Positions 34,482 through 43,965 of a DNA stretch of 64,000 nt are shown piece by piece (within the stretch, counting starts at the first letter, position 1; every line of letters starts with the position of its first letter). Location: positions 2,170,001 to 2,234,000 of the forward strand of contig CAVUMX010000003.1 in assembly GCA_963742725.1 (NCBI GenBank), written 5' to 3'. Under the pieces are notes generated by a model. The model was not told the DNA's origin, did no database searches, and worked only from the letters and a program-made list of their open reading frames with translations. The position numbers were made by a program, and so were the translations under genes. This stretch comes from CAVVAL01 sp963742725 (GTDB lineage Bacteria > Actinomycetota > Actinomycetes > Mycobacteriales > Cryptosporangiaceae).

Positions 34482-35213
34482 GTGGACAGCTGGGACGACC
34501 TCCGCACACGGACGGTGATCTGGGAGGACGACGACGCCCTCGTCCTGAACAAGCCCGCCGGACTCTCGGTGATGGGCGAGCGGCACGACACCGACCTCGT
34601 CACGATCGCCCAGGACGCCGGCGAGAAGCTGCACTGGGTCCATCGGATCGACAAGGTCACCTCGGGCGCCGTCCTGCTCGCGAAGACGCTCGACGCGCAC
34701 GGCGCCCTCACCCGGCAGTTCGCCAAGCGGACGGTCGACAAGGCGTACCTCGTCGTCACCCGCTCGGGCGACCTGCCGCCGCGCGGGACGATCGACCTCC
34801 CGCTCGTGAAGGCCGGCAGCGGGCGGATCCGCGTCGCCGCCGACCGCGCGGACATCACCTCCGACGGCGAGCGCTGGTTCGTCCCGGCGGGCAAGGCCTT
34901 CACGCACACGAAGACATACCCGTCCCGGACGGACTTCGTGAAGCTCTGGGAGGACGCCGACCACGCCGTCCTCGCGGCCTACCCGGTGACCGGCCGCCGG
35001 CACCAGATCCGGGTCCACCTGGCCTGGGTCGGGTACGCGATCGACGGCGACCCGCTGTTCGACAAGTCCGCCCCGGGCCGCACCCACCTGCACTCGTGGC
35101 GGCTCGGCTTCGACGCGGGCTCGGGGCGGGTCGACGTGACGGCCGTCCCCGGCGAGGACTTCTGGCTGCCGCTCGGCCCCGGCTTCGACCCGGCGGCCGT
35201 GCTCACGCCCTGA
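34482..35213 (+). CDS. RluA-family pseudouridine synthase
   Basis: The 243-residue protein shows VLNKPAGLSVMG and the catalytic motif WVHRIDKVTSGAVLLAKT, whose Asp attacks uridine C1', then RQFAKRTVDKAYLVVT and VTGRRHQIRVHLAWVGYAIDGDPLF. There is no S4 domain, as in TruC/RluA short forms. The target could be rRNA or tRNA. The GTG at 34482 is preceded by GGAACAT. It converges with potC, overlapping 11 bases. Confidence 0.92.
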   Translation: MDSWDDLRTRTVIWEDDDALVLNKPAGLSVMGERHDTDLVTIAQDAGEKLHWVHRIDKVTSGAVLLAKTLDAHGALTRQFAKRTVDKAYLVVTRSGDLPPRGTIDLPLVKAGSGRIRVAADRADITSDGERWFVPAGKAFTHTKTYPSRTDFVKLWEDADHAVLAAYPVTGRRHQIRVHLAWVGYAIDGDPLFDKSAPGRTHLHSWRLGFDAGSGRVDVTAVPGEDFWLPLGPGFDPAAVLTP

Positions 35214-35991
35214 CGGACGCCCGGCGGCGGTACGAGGCAGCGAGCGTGATCCCCAGCGCGGCCAGGAACATCACCGCGCCGATCACGTTGATCTGCGGCG
35301 GCACGCCGCGCTGGTTGGCGCCGAAGACGTACATCGGGAACGTCACGGTCGATCCGGAGTTGAAGTTCGTGATGATGAAGTCGTCGAACGACAGCGAGAA
35401 CGACAGCAGCGCGGCGGCGAGGATGCCCGGCAGCACCAGCGGCAACGTCACCAGCCGGAACGTCTGCCACTCGGTGGCGTAGAGGTCCATCGCGGCCTGT
35501 TCGAGGCGCGGGTCGAGGCCCTGGAGCCGCGCCTTGACCGTCACGACGACGAAGCTCAGGCAGAACAGGACGTGCGCCACGAAGATCGTCCAGAAGCCGC
35601 GGGCGACGCCGCCCTGGACGAACAGCGCGAGCAGCGACGAGCCCATCACCACCTCGGGCGTGGCCATCGGCAGGAAGATGAGCAGGTTGGTCGCCGAGCG
35701 GCCACGGAACCGGTGCCGGACAAGGGCGAACGCCAGCAGCGTGCCGAGCCCGGTCGCGACCACGGTGGCGAGCAGCCCCACCTGCATCGACACGACCAGG
35801 CTGTCGCACATGCCCGCGGCGGCGCACGGGTTGCGCCAGGCGTCGAGCGAGAACTGCCGCCACGCGAAGTTGAACCGGCCGGCGGGGTCGTTGAACGAGA
35901 ACACGAACACGACCACGACGGGCGCGAACAGGTACAGCAGCGCCAGGCCGGCCGCCACGACGACCAGCCGTTCCCGCACCCAGGCGATCAC
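35203..35991 (-). CDS. potC: Spermidine/putrescine ABC transporter permease
   Basis: The 262-residue inner-membrane protein has six TM helices and the permease EAA loop as EQAAMDLYATEWQTFRLVTLPLVLPGI. It begins VIAWVRERLVVVAAGLALLYLFAPVVVVFVFSFND, the PotC start. The GTG overlaps the potB stop. It is the last gene of a potD-potA-potB-potC unit on the minus strand. Confidence 0.93.
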   Translation of the reverse strand: MIAWVRERLVVVAAGLALLYLFAPVVVVFVFSFNDPAGRFNFAWRQFSLDAWRNPCAAAGMCDSLVVSMQVGLLATVVATGLGTLLAFALVRHRFRGRSATNLLIFLPMATPEVVMGSSLLALFVQGGVARGFWTIFVAHVLFCLSFVVVTVKARLQGLDPRLEQAAMDLYATEWQTFRLVTLPLVLPGILAAALLSFSLSFDDFIITNFNSGSTVTFPMYVFGANQRGVPPQINVIGAVMFLAALGITLAASYRRRASVRA

Positions 35992-36830
35992 AGCAGCTCC
36001 TCGGTGCCGGCGCGGCGGACGTAGACCATCACCATCACGACGATCGTCACCATGAGGATCACCGACAGCGCGGCCGCCGCCGGGTAGTCGCCGACGACGA
36101 GGAACCGGCTCTGGATGACGTTGCCGATCATCGAGGTCTGGGGCGTGCCCAGGAACTCGACGTTCACGTAGTCGCCGGCCGCCGGGATGAACGTCAGCAG
36201 CGTGCCGCCGACCACGCCCGGCATCGACAGCGGCAGGGTGACCTTGCGGAACGTCGTGAACGGGCTCGCGTACAGGTCGTTCGCCGCCTCCAGGAGCCGC
36301 CCGTCCAGCTTCTCCAGGCTCGCGTAGAGCGGCAGCGTCATGAACGGCAGGAAGTTGTACGTCAGCCCGCACACGACCGCGAACGGCGTGGCCAGCAGCC
36401 GCCCGTCGTCGGCCAGCACACCGACGAACCGCAACGCGTCCACCACGAACGAGTCGTCGCCGAGGATGATCTTCCAGGCCAGCGTCCGGACGAGGAAGCT
36501 CGTGAAGAACGGAGCCACGACGAGCACCAGCAGCACGTTCTTCCACCGGCCGGCCTTGAGCGCGATCGTGTACGCGAGGGGGTAGGCGATGACCAGCGCG
36601 GCCACCGTCGCCAGGCCGGCGTACAGCAGGGACCGGCCGAACTGCGGGGCGTAGTCCCGGAGCACCTCGACGTAGATCCCGACGTTGCCGGTGACCGCGT
36701 ACCCCTCCTCCAGGGACCCCTCCTGGATCGACTGGGACACGAGCGTCACGGTCGGGACCAGGAAGAACACCGCCAGCCACGCGAGCGCCGGCGCCATGAG
36801 CAGATACGCCCGCCGGCTCACTGTGTTCAT
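35988..36830 (-). CDS. potB: Spermidine/putrescine ABC transporter permease
   Basis: The 280-residue protein has six TM segments (first MAPALAWLAVFFLVPTVTLV) and the EAA loop EAANDLYASPFTTFRKVTLPLSMPGVVGG. It pairs with PotC to form the channel for the PotA ATPase. It is separated from potA by a 109-bp spacer holding a long inverted repeat, unlike the other pot junctions, which overlap. Confidence 0.93.
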   Translation of the reverse strand: MNTVSRRAYLLMAPALAWLAVFFLVPTVTLVSQSIQEGSLEEGYAVTGNVGIYVEVLRDYAPQFGRSLLYAGLATVAALVIAYPLAYTIALKAGRWKNVLLVLVVAPFFTSFLVRTLAWKIILGDDSFVVDALRFVGVLADDGRLLATPFAVVCGLTYNFLPFMTLPLYASLEKLDGRLLEAANDLYASPFTTFRKVTLPLSMPGVVGGTLLTFIPAAGDYVNVEFLGTPQTSMIGNVIQSRFLVVGDYPAAAALSVILMVTIVVMVMVYVRRAGTEELL

Positions 36831-36846
36831 TGGTTCACTCGCTGCG

Positions 36847-36929
36847 CGGTGCCTCTATGCGATGTCGACGCCGTGCGCCGCGCCCCGACTCCGTCGGCGC
36901 GTCGCCCGACTTTCGACATCGCGGCACCG
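36847..36929 (-). promoter_or_regulatory. Long inverted repeat between potA and potB
   Basis: CGGTGCC (36847-36853), a TCTAT bulge and GCGATGTCGA (36859-36868) pair with TCGACATCGC (36913-36922) and GGCACCG (36923-36929). The 17-bp stem with bulge encloses a 44-nt GC-rich loop that may fold further. In the mRNA it lies between ATPase and permease genes, where it could lower permease synthesis relative to PotA or stabilise the upstream message. Confidence 0.6.
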
Positions 36930-36939
36930 CTCCGCTCGT

Positions 36940-38067
36940 TCACGGGACCAGTTCAGGATCGATGATCACGCCCGCCTCCGGGTCGGCGGAGCCGTCGAGG
37001 CCGAACGCGTTGCCCGCCGCCCAGTGCAGCAGCACCCGGTCACCGGGGCGGAACGCCTCGCCGCTGTGCAGGTTCTGGGCGAACACCGTGAGGTCCTGGC
37101 CCCAGGCGACGCGCACCACGTACTGGGTGCTGACGCCGACGAAGCTCGCGTCGGTGACGACGCCCGTCACGGCGTTGTGCCCGTCCGGTTCCTTGGCGCC
37201 GGCTGCCGCCAGCACGTGCAGTTTCTCCGGCCGTACGCCGACGAAGACCTGGTCGGCGGTCGACCGGCTCCGCGCGGCGGGCAGCACGACCCGCGACCCG
37301 GCGACGTCGAGCAGCAGGTCACCGCCGGAACGTCCGGTGACGGTGGCGGGCAGCAGGTTCGACTGGCCGAGGAAGTTGGCGACGAACACGGTGGCGGGCG
37401 CCTCGTACAGCTCGGTGGGGCCGCCGAGCTGCTCGACCTTGCCCTGGTTCATGACCGCGATCGTGTCGGCCATCGTCATGGCCTCTTCCTGGTCGTGCGT
37501 GACGTGCACGAACGTCAGCCCGACGTCGGTCTGGATCCGTTTGAGTTCGAGCTGCATCTGCCGGCGCAGCTTGAGGTCGAGCGCACCGAGGGGTTCGTCG
37601 AGCAGCAGCACCCGCGGACGGTTGACGAGCGCCCGCGCCAGCGCCACCCGCTGCTGCTGGCCGCCCGAGAGCTGCGCGGGCCGGCGCCGGGCCAGCTCGG
37701 CCAGCTCCACCATGGACAGTGCCGCGTGGACTCTGTCCGCGACGTCGCCCGACCGGCGCCGCCGCAGTCCGAACGCGACGTTCTCGAAGATGTCCAGGTG
37801 CGGGAACAGCGCGTAGCTCTGGAAGACCGTGTTCACCGGCCGCTGGTACGGCTTGCGGCCGGTGATGTCGTCCTCGCCGAGGTGGACGGTGCCCGCATCG
37901 GGCTGTTCGAGGCCGCCGACCATCCGCAGCGTCGTGGTCTTGCCGCACCCGGACGGGCCGAGCAGCGCGAAGAACGAGCCAGCCGGGATGGTCAGCGTCA
38001 GGTCGTCCACGGCGACCATCGGACCGAAGCGCTTCGTCACCCCGGTCAGGCGCAGGTCGCCGGTCAT
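36940..38067 (-). CDS. potA: Spermidine/putrescine ABC transporter ATPase
   Basis: The 375-residue protein has Walker A (LLGPSGCGKTTTLRM), signature (QLSGGQQQRVALARAL), Walker B (RVLLLDEPLGALD), H-loop (THDQEEA) and a C-terminal TOBE domain (VGVRPEKL). Length and domain order match PotA. Its ATG overlaps the potD stop. Confidence 0.95.
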   Translation of the reverse strand: MTGDLRLTGVTKRFGPMVAVDDLTLTIPAGSFFALLGPSGCGKTTTLRMVGGLEQPDAGTVHLGEDDITGRKPYQRPVNTVFQSYALFPHLDIFENVAFGLRRRRSGDVADRVHAALSMVELAELARRRPAQLSGGQQQRVALARALVNRPRVLLLDEPLGALDLKLRRQMQLELKRIQTDVGLTFVHVTHDQEEAMTMADTIAVMNQGKVEQLGGPTELYEAPATVFVANFLGQSNLLPATVTGRSGGDLLLDVAGSRVVLPAARSRSTADQVFVGVRPEKLHVLAAAGAKEPDGHNAVTGVVTDASFVGVSTQYVVRVAWGQDLTVFAQNLHSGEAFRPGDRVLLHWAAGNAFGLDGSADPEAGVIIDPELVP

Positions 38068-39281
38068 CAGGCCCCGATCACCTTCTGGTACTTGTCGTTG
38101 TAGGCGCGCTCGGTCTTCTCGTCGAGTCCCTTGAAGACGGACAACCGCTTCTGCGTCGCCTCGGTCGGGAAGATCAGCTCGTTGGCCGCCAGCGCCGCGT
38201 CGATCGCCTTCATCTCCTCCTGCGCCCCCGCGACCGGGCAGACGAAGTTGACCTCGGCGGCGAGCGTCGCCGCGACCTTCGGCGAGTAGTAGTAGTTCAG
38301 CAGCTTCTCGGCGTTGAGCTTGTGCCGCGCCTTGTTCGGGATCATCGCGTTGTCGCTCCAGAGCATCCCGCCCGGCTCCGGCACCACGAACTTGATCGAC
38401 GGGTTGTCGGCCTGCAACTGCACCACGTCCCCGGACCACGCCACGCACGCCGCGATGTTGCCGGCGGCCAGGTCCGAGCCGTAGTCGTTGCCGGTGAACT
38501 TGCGGATCTGGCCGCCCTTCACAGCGTCGTCCAGCACGCCGATCGCGGCGTCGAAGTCGCCGTCGGTGAAGGTGGTCGTGCTCTTGCCGGCCTGGCGCAG
38601 GAGCAGCCCCATCGTGTCGCGCATCTCGGACAGGGCGGTGACGCGGCCCTTCAGACCCGGGTCGGTCAGCAGCTGCTCGATCGACGTGACCGGCTTGCCG
38701 GTGACCTTCTCGTTGTAGGCGATCCCCGTGATGCCGCTCTGCCACGGCACGGTGTAGTCGCGCTGCGGGTCCCATTCGACGTTCTGCAGCGCCGCGGACA
38801 GGTTCCGCAGGTTCGGGACGTTCTCGTGGTCGATCTTCTGGGCCCACTTGAGCCGGATCAGCCGGGTGCACATCCAGTCCGTCAAGACGATGATGTCGCG
38901 CTTGATGTCGTTGCCCGCCGCCAGATCCGCCCGGACCTTGCCGAAGAACTGGTCGTTGTCGTTGATGTCCTCGGTGTAGGTGACCTCGATGCCGCTCACC
39001 GTCTTGAAGTCGTCCAGCGACGGGTGCTTCTTCTCGTCCTTCGGGTCCACGTCCATGTAGTACGGCCAGTTGGAGAAGTTGACGACGAGCTCGTCCTCGG
39101 AGAAGTCCTCGCCGGCCTGCTCGGACTCGGACTTGCCGGCGCCCTTGGTGCCGCAGCCGGCCAGCGCGGCGCCGCCGAGCATGCCGGCGCCGAGGACACC
39201 CGCCCCGCGCAGGACGCTGCGGCGGCCGAGCCGCACCCGCAGCGCGCGCATCAGGGCCTCGTCGGAGTGAAGGTCGGTCAT
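38067..39281 (-). CDS. potD: Polyamine ABC transporter substrate-binding lipoprotein
   Basis: The 404-residue protein has a twin-arginine-like signal (GRRSVLRGAGVLGAG) with lipobox LAGC at about residue 43, so it should be exported folded and lipid-anchored. The mature part matches PotD/PotF: LVVNFSNWPYYMD, YTEDINDNDQFFGKV, MLWSDNAMIPNKA and YYSPKVAATLAAEVNFVCPVAGA. It is first in the pot operon. Putrescine, spermidine or cadaverine are possible ligands. Confidence 0.93.
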   Translation of the reverse strand: MTDLHSDEALMRALRVRLGRRSVLRGAGVLGAGMLGGAALAGCGTKGAGKSESEQAGEDFSEDELVVNFSNWPYYMDVDPKDEKKHPSLDDFKTVSGIEVTYTEDINDNDQFFGKVRADLAAGNDIKRDIIVLTDWMCTRLIRLKWAQKIDHENVPNLRNLSAALQNVEWDPQRDYTVPWQSGITGIAYNEKVTGKPVTSIEQLLTDPGLKGRVTALSEMRDTMGLLLRQAGKSTTTFTDGDFDAAIGVLDDAVKGGQIRKFTGNDYGSDLAAGNIAACVAWSGDVVQLQADNPSIKFVVPEPGGMLWSDNAMIPNKARHKLNAEKLLNYYYSPKVAATLAAEVNFVCPVAGAQEEMKAIDAALAANELIFPTEATQKRLSVFKGLDEKTERAYNDKYQKVIGA

Positions 39282-39510
39282 GTGTTACTCCCTCGCGCTG
39301 CGGCGACCTCTCGTCAGCGGTCGCCCGTCGTTCGTGCGGGGTCGGAGCGTAGTCGAGCCGCCGGCGCGGACCTCCTCCGGGATCCCGTGCAGAGATGCTT
39401 ACAGGCACGAACGCCAGCCGGCAAGGAATCCGTGACACAATCCGATATCAAACCCTGATTCCGCAGTTCGGACACCGTTAATCCACTCTTTACGGCCGTC
39501 AGGAGTCGAT

Positions 39511-40878
39511 ATGGCGTACCGCGACCTGAGCCTCTGGCTGGACACCTGCGACGACGACCTCACGCCGCGCGAGTCGCTGCCGGGCGACCTCGACGTCGAC
39601 GTGGCGATCGTCGGCGCGGGCTACACCGGGCTCTGGGCCGCGTACTACCTCGCCGTCGCCGATCCGTCGCTGCGGATCGCAGTCCTGGAGGCCGAGATCG
39701 CCGGGTTCGGGGCGTCCGGGCGTAACGGCGGTTGGTGCTCGGCACTGTTCCCCGCCAGCAAGGACGCCGTCGCGCGCGCCCACGACCGCGACGGCGCCAT
39801 CGCGCTCCAGCACGCCATGATCGACGCCGTGGCCGAGATCGCCAGGGTCACGTCCGCCGAGGGCATCGACGCGCACTGGGCCAAGGGCGGCACCGTCGCG
39901 CTCGCCACGGCACCGAGCCAGGTCGAACGACTCCGCGCGTACGTGGCGGAGGAGAACGCCTGGGGATTCACCGAGGAGCGCTGGCTCGACGCATCCTCGG
40001 CGCGCGCGCTCATCGGGGCCTCCGGCGTGCTGGGCGGCGCGTACACACCGCACTGCGCGGCCATCCATCCGGGCAGGCTGGTGCGCGGCCTCGCGCGGGC
40101 GGTCGAGCGCCGAGGAGCAACGATCTTCGAGCGGACGCCCGTCAGCGCGATCCGCGCCGGCGCGGCCGTCACGCCGGCCGGCACCGTCCGGGCGCCGATC
40201 GTCGTCCGGGCGACCGAGGGGTACACGCCGTCGCTCGCCGGGCACCGCCGCACCGTCGTCCCCGTGTACTCGCTCGTCATCGCCACCGAACCGCTGCCGG
40301 CCAGCTTCTGGGACGAGGTGGGCTGGCGGAACCGCGAAACCGTCACGGACGGCCGCCACCTGCTCATCTACGCCCAGCGCACCGCCGATGACCGGATCGT
40401 CTTCGGCGGGCGCGGCGCCCCGTACCACTTCGGATCGCGCGTCCGGCCCGCGTTCGACCGCGAACCGGCCGTCTTCGCCGAACTCTCCACGGTGCTCGGG
40501 TCGCTGTTCCCCGGCGCGCGCGACGCCCGGATCACGCACCGCTGGGGAGGGCCGCTCGCGATACCGCGCGACTGGCACGCGTCCGTCGGCCTCGACCGCG
40601 CCACCGGACTCGCCTGGGCCGGCGGGTACGTCGGCGACGGCGTCGCCACCAGCAACCTCGCAGGCCGGACCCTCGCCGACCTCATCACCGGCGCCGCCAC
40701 CGACCGCACCATACTGCCGTGGGTCGGGCACCGGTCCCGCGCGTGGGAGCCGGAACCGTTGCGGTGGCTCGGGATCAACACCGGGCTCCGGCTCGTCGGC
40801 GCGGCCGACCGGTCCGAGGCCCGCACCGGCCGCCCCTCCCGCCGCGCCGCCCTGATACAACGCTTCCTCGGCGGCTGA
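39511..40878 (+). CDS. FAD-dependent amine/amino-acid oxidoreductase (DAO/PuuB-like)
   Basis: The 455-residue enzyme has the dinucleotide motif VAIVGAGYTGLWAAYYLA (residues 32-49), the GASGRNGGWCSA loop seen in PuuB/gamma-glutamylputrescine oxidase relatives, and the C-terminal FAD segment GLAWAGGYVGDGVATSNLAGRTLADLI. Divergent from potD and followed by other diamine genes, it probably oxidises an amine such as gamma-glutamylputrescine, a diamine or an amino acid. A good SD (CAGGAG) precedes the ATG. Confidence 0.85.
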   Translation: MAYRDLSLWLDTCDDDLTPRESLPGDLDVDVAIVGAGYTGLWAAYYLAVADPSLRIAVLEAEIAGFGASGRNGGWCSALFPASKDAVARAHDRDGAIALQHAMIDAVAEIARVTSAEGIDAHWAKGGTVALATAPSQVERLRAYVAEENAWGFTEERWLDASSARALIGASGVLGGAYTPHCAAIHPGRLVRGLARAVERRGATIFERTPVSAIRAGAAVTPAGTVRAPIVVRATEGYTPSLAGHRRTVVPVYSLVIATEPLPASFWDEVGWRNRETVTDGRHLLIYAQRTADDRIVFGGRGAPYHFGSRVRPAFDREPAVFAELSTVLGSLFPGARDARITHRWGGPLAIPRDWHASVGLDRATGLAWAGGYVGDGVATSNLAGRTLADLITGAATDRTILPWVGHRSRAWEPEPLRWLGINTGLRLVGAADRSEARTGRPSRRAALIQRFLGG

Positions 40879-40944
40879 CCCGGGTGGCCACCGCCGCCCG
40901 CCGGACCCGCCGCCCGCCGCCCACCACCTGACGCCCGCCGGACA

Positions 40945-41010
40945 AACCGGACTGTTCGGGATGCCGTCCTGTAACCGGGCGCGGGATACCCCGATATCCC
41001 CGACAGTTGG
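40945..41010. repeat. 66-bp dispersed palindromic element, copy 2
   Basis: Inverted copy of 11925-11990, differing at one base. It lies in the 238-bp gap before the serine protease gene, about 110 bp upstream of its ATG, so it could influence that promoter or end transcripts from the oxidoreductase gene. Confidence 0.85.
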
Positions 41011-41116
41011 CGGGATACGGCGTTCGCGATCGGATGCATAGTTCGCAAATTGGACACAGGCGGGAGCACCTCACTACCGTGCGTTGATTGCCTATCGCCA
41101 GGGAGTGAACTTCCGC

Positions 41117-42508
41117 ATGAGGCGCCTCACCAGGTACGCCATCGCCGTGACCGCCACCGCCACCTGCCTGATCACCGCGGGATCGGTCAGCCACGCGTTC
41201 GAGCCCCTCCAGCCGCTCGCCGCCCGGGACGTCGTCCCGCCGGTCGCCGCCCACCAGGTCGGTGCCAGCGGCGCCGGTGACATCGTCGACACCGTGTCCG
41301 CGATCGCCGCCGAGACCGCCGCCGAGCAGACCGAGGTGCTCGCGTACTGGACGGTCGAGCGGATGCGCGCGGCCCGACCGGCGCTGCGGCGGTACCCGAA
41401 GCCGAAGAAGTTCCCCATCCTGTACGACCCGGCGGTACCGCCGCAGCCGGCCGGCGGCGCCGATGCCCCCGCCGGCCCCGGCACCACCGACCCGACTGCC
41501 GTCGACCCGAGCATCGCCGACCCCGGCCTCCTCGGAACGTCCGGCCCGGGCGCCGCCGAGCCAGACGCCACCGAGCCGGGCACCGCCGAGCCGGGCAGTG
41601 AAGCCCCGCGCCCGACGCCGACCGGCCCGGCCGAACTGGGCGTGCCCGATCCGGCGACGGCCGGCACCGGGCCGGGCAACACCGGGCCGGGCGGCACCGC
41701 ACCCGGCGCGGCGCGGCCCCGCAGCGGCACGCTCCTTCCCGACACCCTGCTGCCGGGCCTGACCCAGCCAGGCACCGCGACGGACCCGGCGCCCGCGGCC
41801 CCCGCTCCGGCGCCCCGCGCGGCGGCTGACGGCGGCGGGTTCCTGTGGAAGGACGGCGGCGCGATCACCCGTACGACCGGGAAGGTGTTCTTCACGCTGA
41901 ACGGCACGGACTACGTCTGCTCGGCGAGCACCACGAGGAGCGTGAACCGGGACACCGTCCTGACGGCGGGGCACTGCCTGAACAACGGGCCGGGCGACTT
42001 CGCGTCGCGCTGGATCTTCGTCCCCGGGTACCGCGACGGCGTCCGCCCGTACGGCACCTGGACGGCGCGGCGCCTGTTCACGCCCGCGCCGTGGAAGGAC
42101 AAGGGCGACGTCGACTACGACATCGGCTTCGGCGTCCTCAACACGCTGTCGGGTCGCCACGTGACCGATGTGGTCGGCGCGCAGCCGATCGGCTTCAACA
42201 CCGGGCGGAGCGCGTACACGTACTCGTTCGGCTACCCGTCGGTGAACGGGTACAACGGCGCCCAGCTGTACTTCTGCCGGGGCACGGCGAAGCACGACAA
42301 GTACGGCAGCAACCACCAGGGCATCCCGTGCGACATGACCGAGGGATCCTCCGGCGGGCCGTGGCTGTCCGGGTTCAACCCGGCGACGGGCATGGGCGTG
42401 ATGACGTCGGTGAACAGCTTCGGCTACGACGACATGCCCGAGGTCATGTTCGGCCCGTACCTGGGCAACGACGCCCGCGCGCTGTTCACCACCGTGGAGC
42501 GTGCTTAA
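41117..42508 (+). CDS. Secreted trypsin/V8-like serine protease with Pro-rich linker
   Basis: The 463-residue protein has a signal peptide (MRRLTRYAIAVTATATCLI, cut near SHA), a pro-region (about 30-100), a 130-residue Pro/Gly/Thr linker, and a chymotrypsin-fold domain. The triad is visible: His in DTVLTAGHCLNN, Asp in DVDYDIGFG, Ser in TEGSSGGPWLSG. Disulfide partners are likely. It should be an extracellular endopeptidase. The ATG at 41117 is preferred to an upstream TTG at 41084. It converges with the aldehyde dehydrogenase gene with a four-base overlap. Confidence 0.88.
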   Translation: MRRLTRYAIAVTATATCLITAGSVSHAFEPLQPLAARDVVPPVAAHQVGASGAGDIVDTVSAIAAETAAEQTEVLAYWTVERMRAARPALRRYPKPKKFPILYDPAVPPQPAGGADAPAGPGTTDPTAVDPSIADPGLLGTSGPGAAEPDATEPGTAEPGSEAPRPTPTGPAELGVPDPATAGTGPGNTGPGGTAPGAARPRSGTLLPDTLLPGLTQPGTATDPAPAAPAPAPRAAADGGGFLWKDGGAITRTTGKVFFTLNGTDYVCSASTTRSVNRDTVLTAGHCLNNGPGDFASRWIFVPGYRDGVRPYGTWTARRLFTPAPWKDKGDVDYDIGFGVLNTLSGRHVTDVVGAQPIGFNTGRSAYTYSFGYPSVNGYNGAQLYFCRGTAKHDKYGSNHQGIPCDMTEGSSGGPWLSGFNPATGMGVMTSVNSFGYDDMPEVMFGPYLGNDARALFTTVERA

Positions 42509-43938
42509 GCATCCAGGTTGGTCATGACGTGCTTGATGCGGGTGTAGTCCTCCAGCCCGTACATCGACAGGTCCTTGCCGTACCCGGAGTGCTTGAAGCC
42601 ACCGTGCGGCATCTCGGCGACGATCGGGATGTGGGTGTTGATCCACACGCATCCGAAGTCGAGGCGCTTGGCCATCCGCATGGCGCGGCCGTGGTCCTTC
42701 GTCCACACGGACGAGGCCAGCGCGTACTTCGTGCCGTTGGCCCAGCGCACGGCGGCGTCCTCGTCGGTGAACCGCTGGACGGTGATGACAGGCCCGAACA
42801 CCTCGTTCTGGATGATCTCGTCGTCCTGCTGGAGGCCGGCGACGACCGTCGGGGCGTAGAAGTACCCGCGGTCGCCGACGCGCTGGCCGCCGGCGCTCAG
42901 CACGGCGTGGTCGGGCAGCCGCTCGATGAAGCCGCTGACGTGCGCGAGCTGGTTGGCGTTGTTGACCGGCCCGTACGCGGCGTCGGCGTCGGACGGCGGC
43001 GCGGTGCGGGTGTTCTTCGCCTGCTCGACGAGCGCTTCGATGAACTCGTCGTGGACGCCCGGTCCGGCGAGTACGCGGGTGGCGGCGGTGCAGTCCTGGC
43101 CGGCGTTGAAGTACCCGGCGGCGGCGATGGCCTCGGCGGCTGAGGCGATGTCGGCGTCGTCGAAGACCACGACCGGTGACTTGCCGCCGAGTTCGAGGTG
43201 GACCCGCTTGACGTCGGCGGCGGCGGCCTTCGCCACCTCCATGCCCGCCCGGACGCTGCCTGTGATCGACGCCATCGCCGCAACCGGGTGGCTGACGATC
43301 GCGGCGCCGGTGTCACGGTCGCCGGTGACCACGTTGAACACGCCCGGCGGCAGGAACTCGGCCATGATCTCGGCCATGAGGACGGTCGAGACCGGCGTGG
43401 TGTCGCTCGGCTTGAGCACGACCGTGTTGCCCGCCGCGATGGCCGGCGCCCACTTCCACACCGCCATCATCATCGGGTAGTTCCACGGCGTGACCTGGGC
43501 GCAGACGCCCACGGGCTCGCGCCGGATGATCGAGGTGTGCCCGGCCATGTACTCGCCGGCCGACTTGCCCTCCAGCACGCGGCACGCGCCGGCGAAGAAC
43601 CGGATCTGGTCGACCATCGGCGGCAGCTCTTCGTCCCGCGTCAGCTGGAGGGGCTTGCCGGTGTTCTCGCTCTCGGCGGCGACGATCTCGTCCGCTCGGG
43701 CCTCGAACGCGTCGGCGATGTGCAGCAGGGCGCGCTGGCGTTCGCTCGGCGTCGTGTCGCCCCAGGTCTCGAAGGCCGTCTCGGCGGCGGCGAACGCGGC
43801 GTCCACGTCGGGCTGGCCGGACAGCGGCGCCTCGGCGAACACCTCGGCGGTGCTCGGGTCGATCAGCTCGGAGGTCCGGCCGTCGGCCGCGTCCGCGAAC
43901 GAGCCGTTGACGAAGTTCTGCAGGCTACGGCGTGCCAT
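42505..43938 (-). CDS. Aminobutyraldehyde-type NAD-dependent aldehyde dehydrogenase
   Basis: The 477-residue enzyme has the cofactor motif TPWNYPMMMAVWK, the general base Glu in VHLELGGKSPVVV and the nucleophile Cys in NAGQDCTAATRV. It resembles PatD/Prr gamma-aminobutyraldehyde dehydrogenases (RSLQNFVNGSF, PHGGFKHSGYGKDLS). It would oxidise 4-aminobutanal to GABA or 5-aminopentanal to 5-aminovalerate. It diverges from the CoA-transferase gene across a 139-bp gap with overlapping palindromes. Confidence 0.9.
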   Translation of the reverse strand: MARRSLQNFVNGSFADAADGRTSELIDPSTAEVFAEAPLSGQPDVDAAFAAAETAFETWGDTTPSERQRALLHIADAFEARADEIVAAESENTGKPLQLTRDEELPPMVDQIRFFAGACRVLEGKSAGEYMAGHTSIIRREPVGVCAQVTPWNYPMMMAVWKWAPAIAAGNTVVLKPSDTTPVSTVLMAEIMAEFLPPGVFNVVTGDRDTGAAIVSHPVAAMASITGSVRAGMEVAKAAAADVKRVHLELGGKSPVVVFDDADIASAAEAIAAAGYFNAGQDCTAATRVLAGPGVHDEFIEALVEQAKNTRTAPPSDADAAYGPVNNANQLAHVSGFIERLPDHAVLSAGGQRVGDRGYFYAPTVVAGLQQDDEIIQNEVFGPVITVQRFTDEDAAVRWANGTKYALASSVWTKDHGRAMRMAKRLDFGCVWINTHIPIVAEMPHGGFKHSGYGKDLSMYGLEDYTRIKHVMTNLDA

Positions 43939-43965
43939 GACCTCTCCTTCGCAGGGTGGATGCCA

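Noticed and set aside
39282..39510. Polyamine-sensing riboswitch or leader upstream of potD
   Set aside because: No convincing long pairing or leader peptide was seen in the 229-bp divergent gap.
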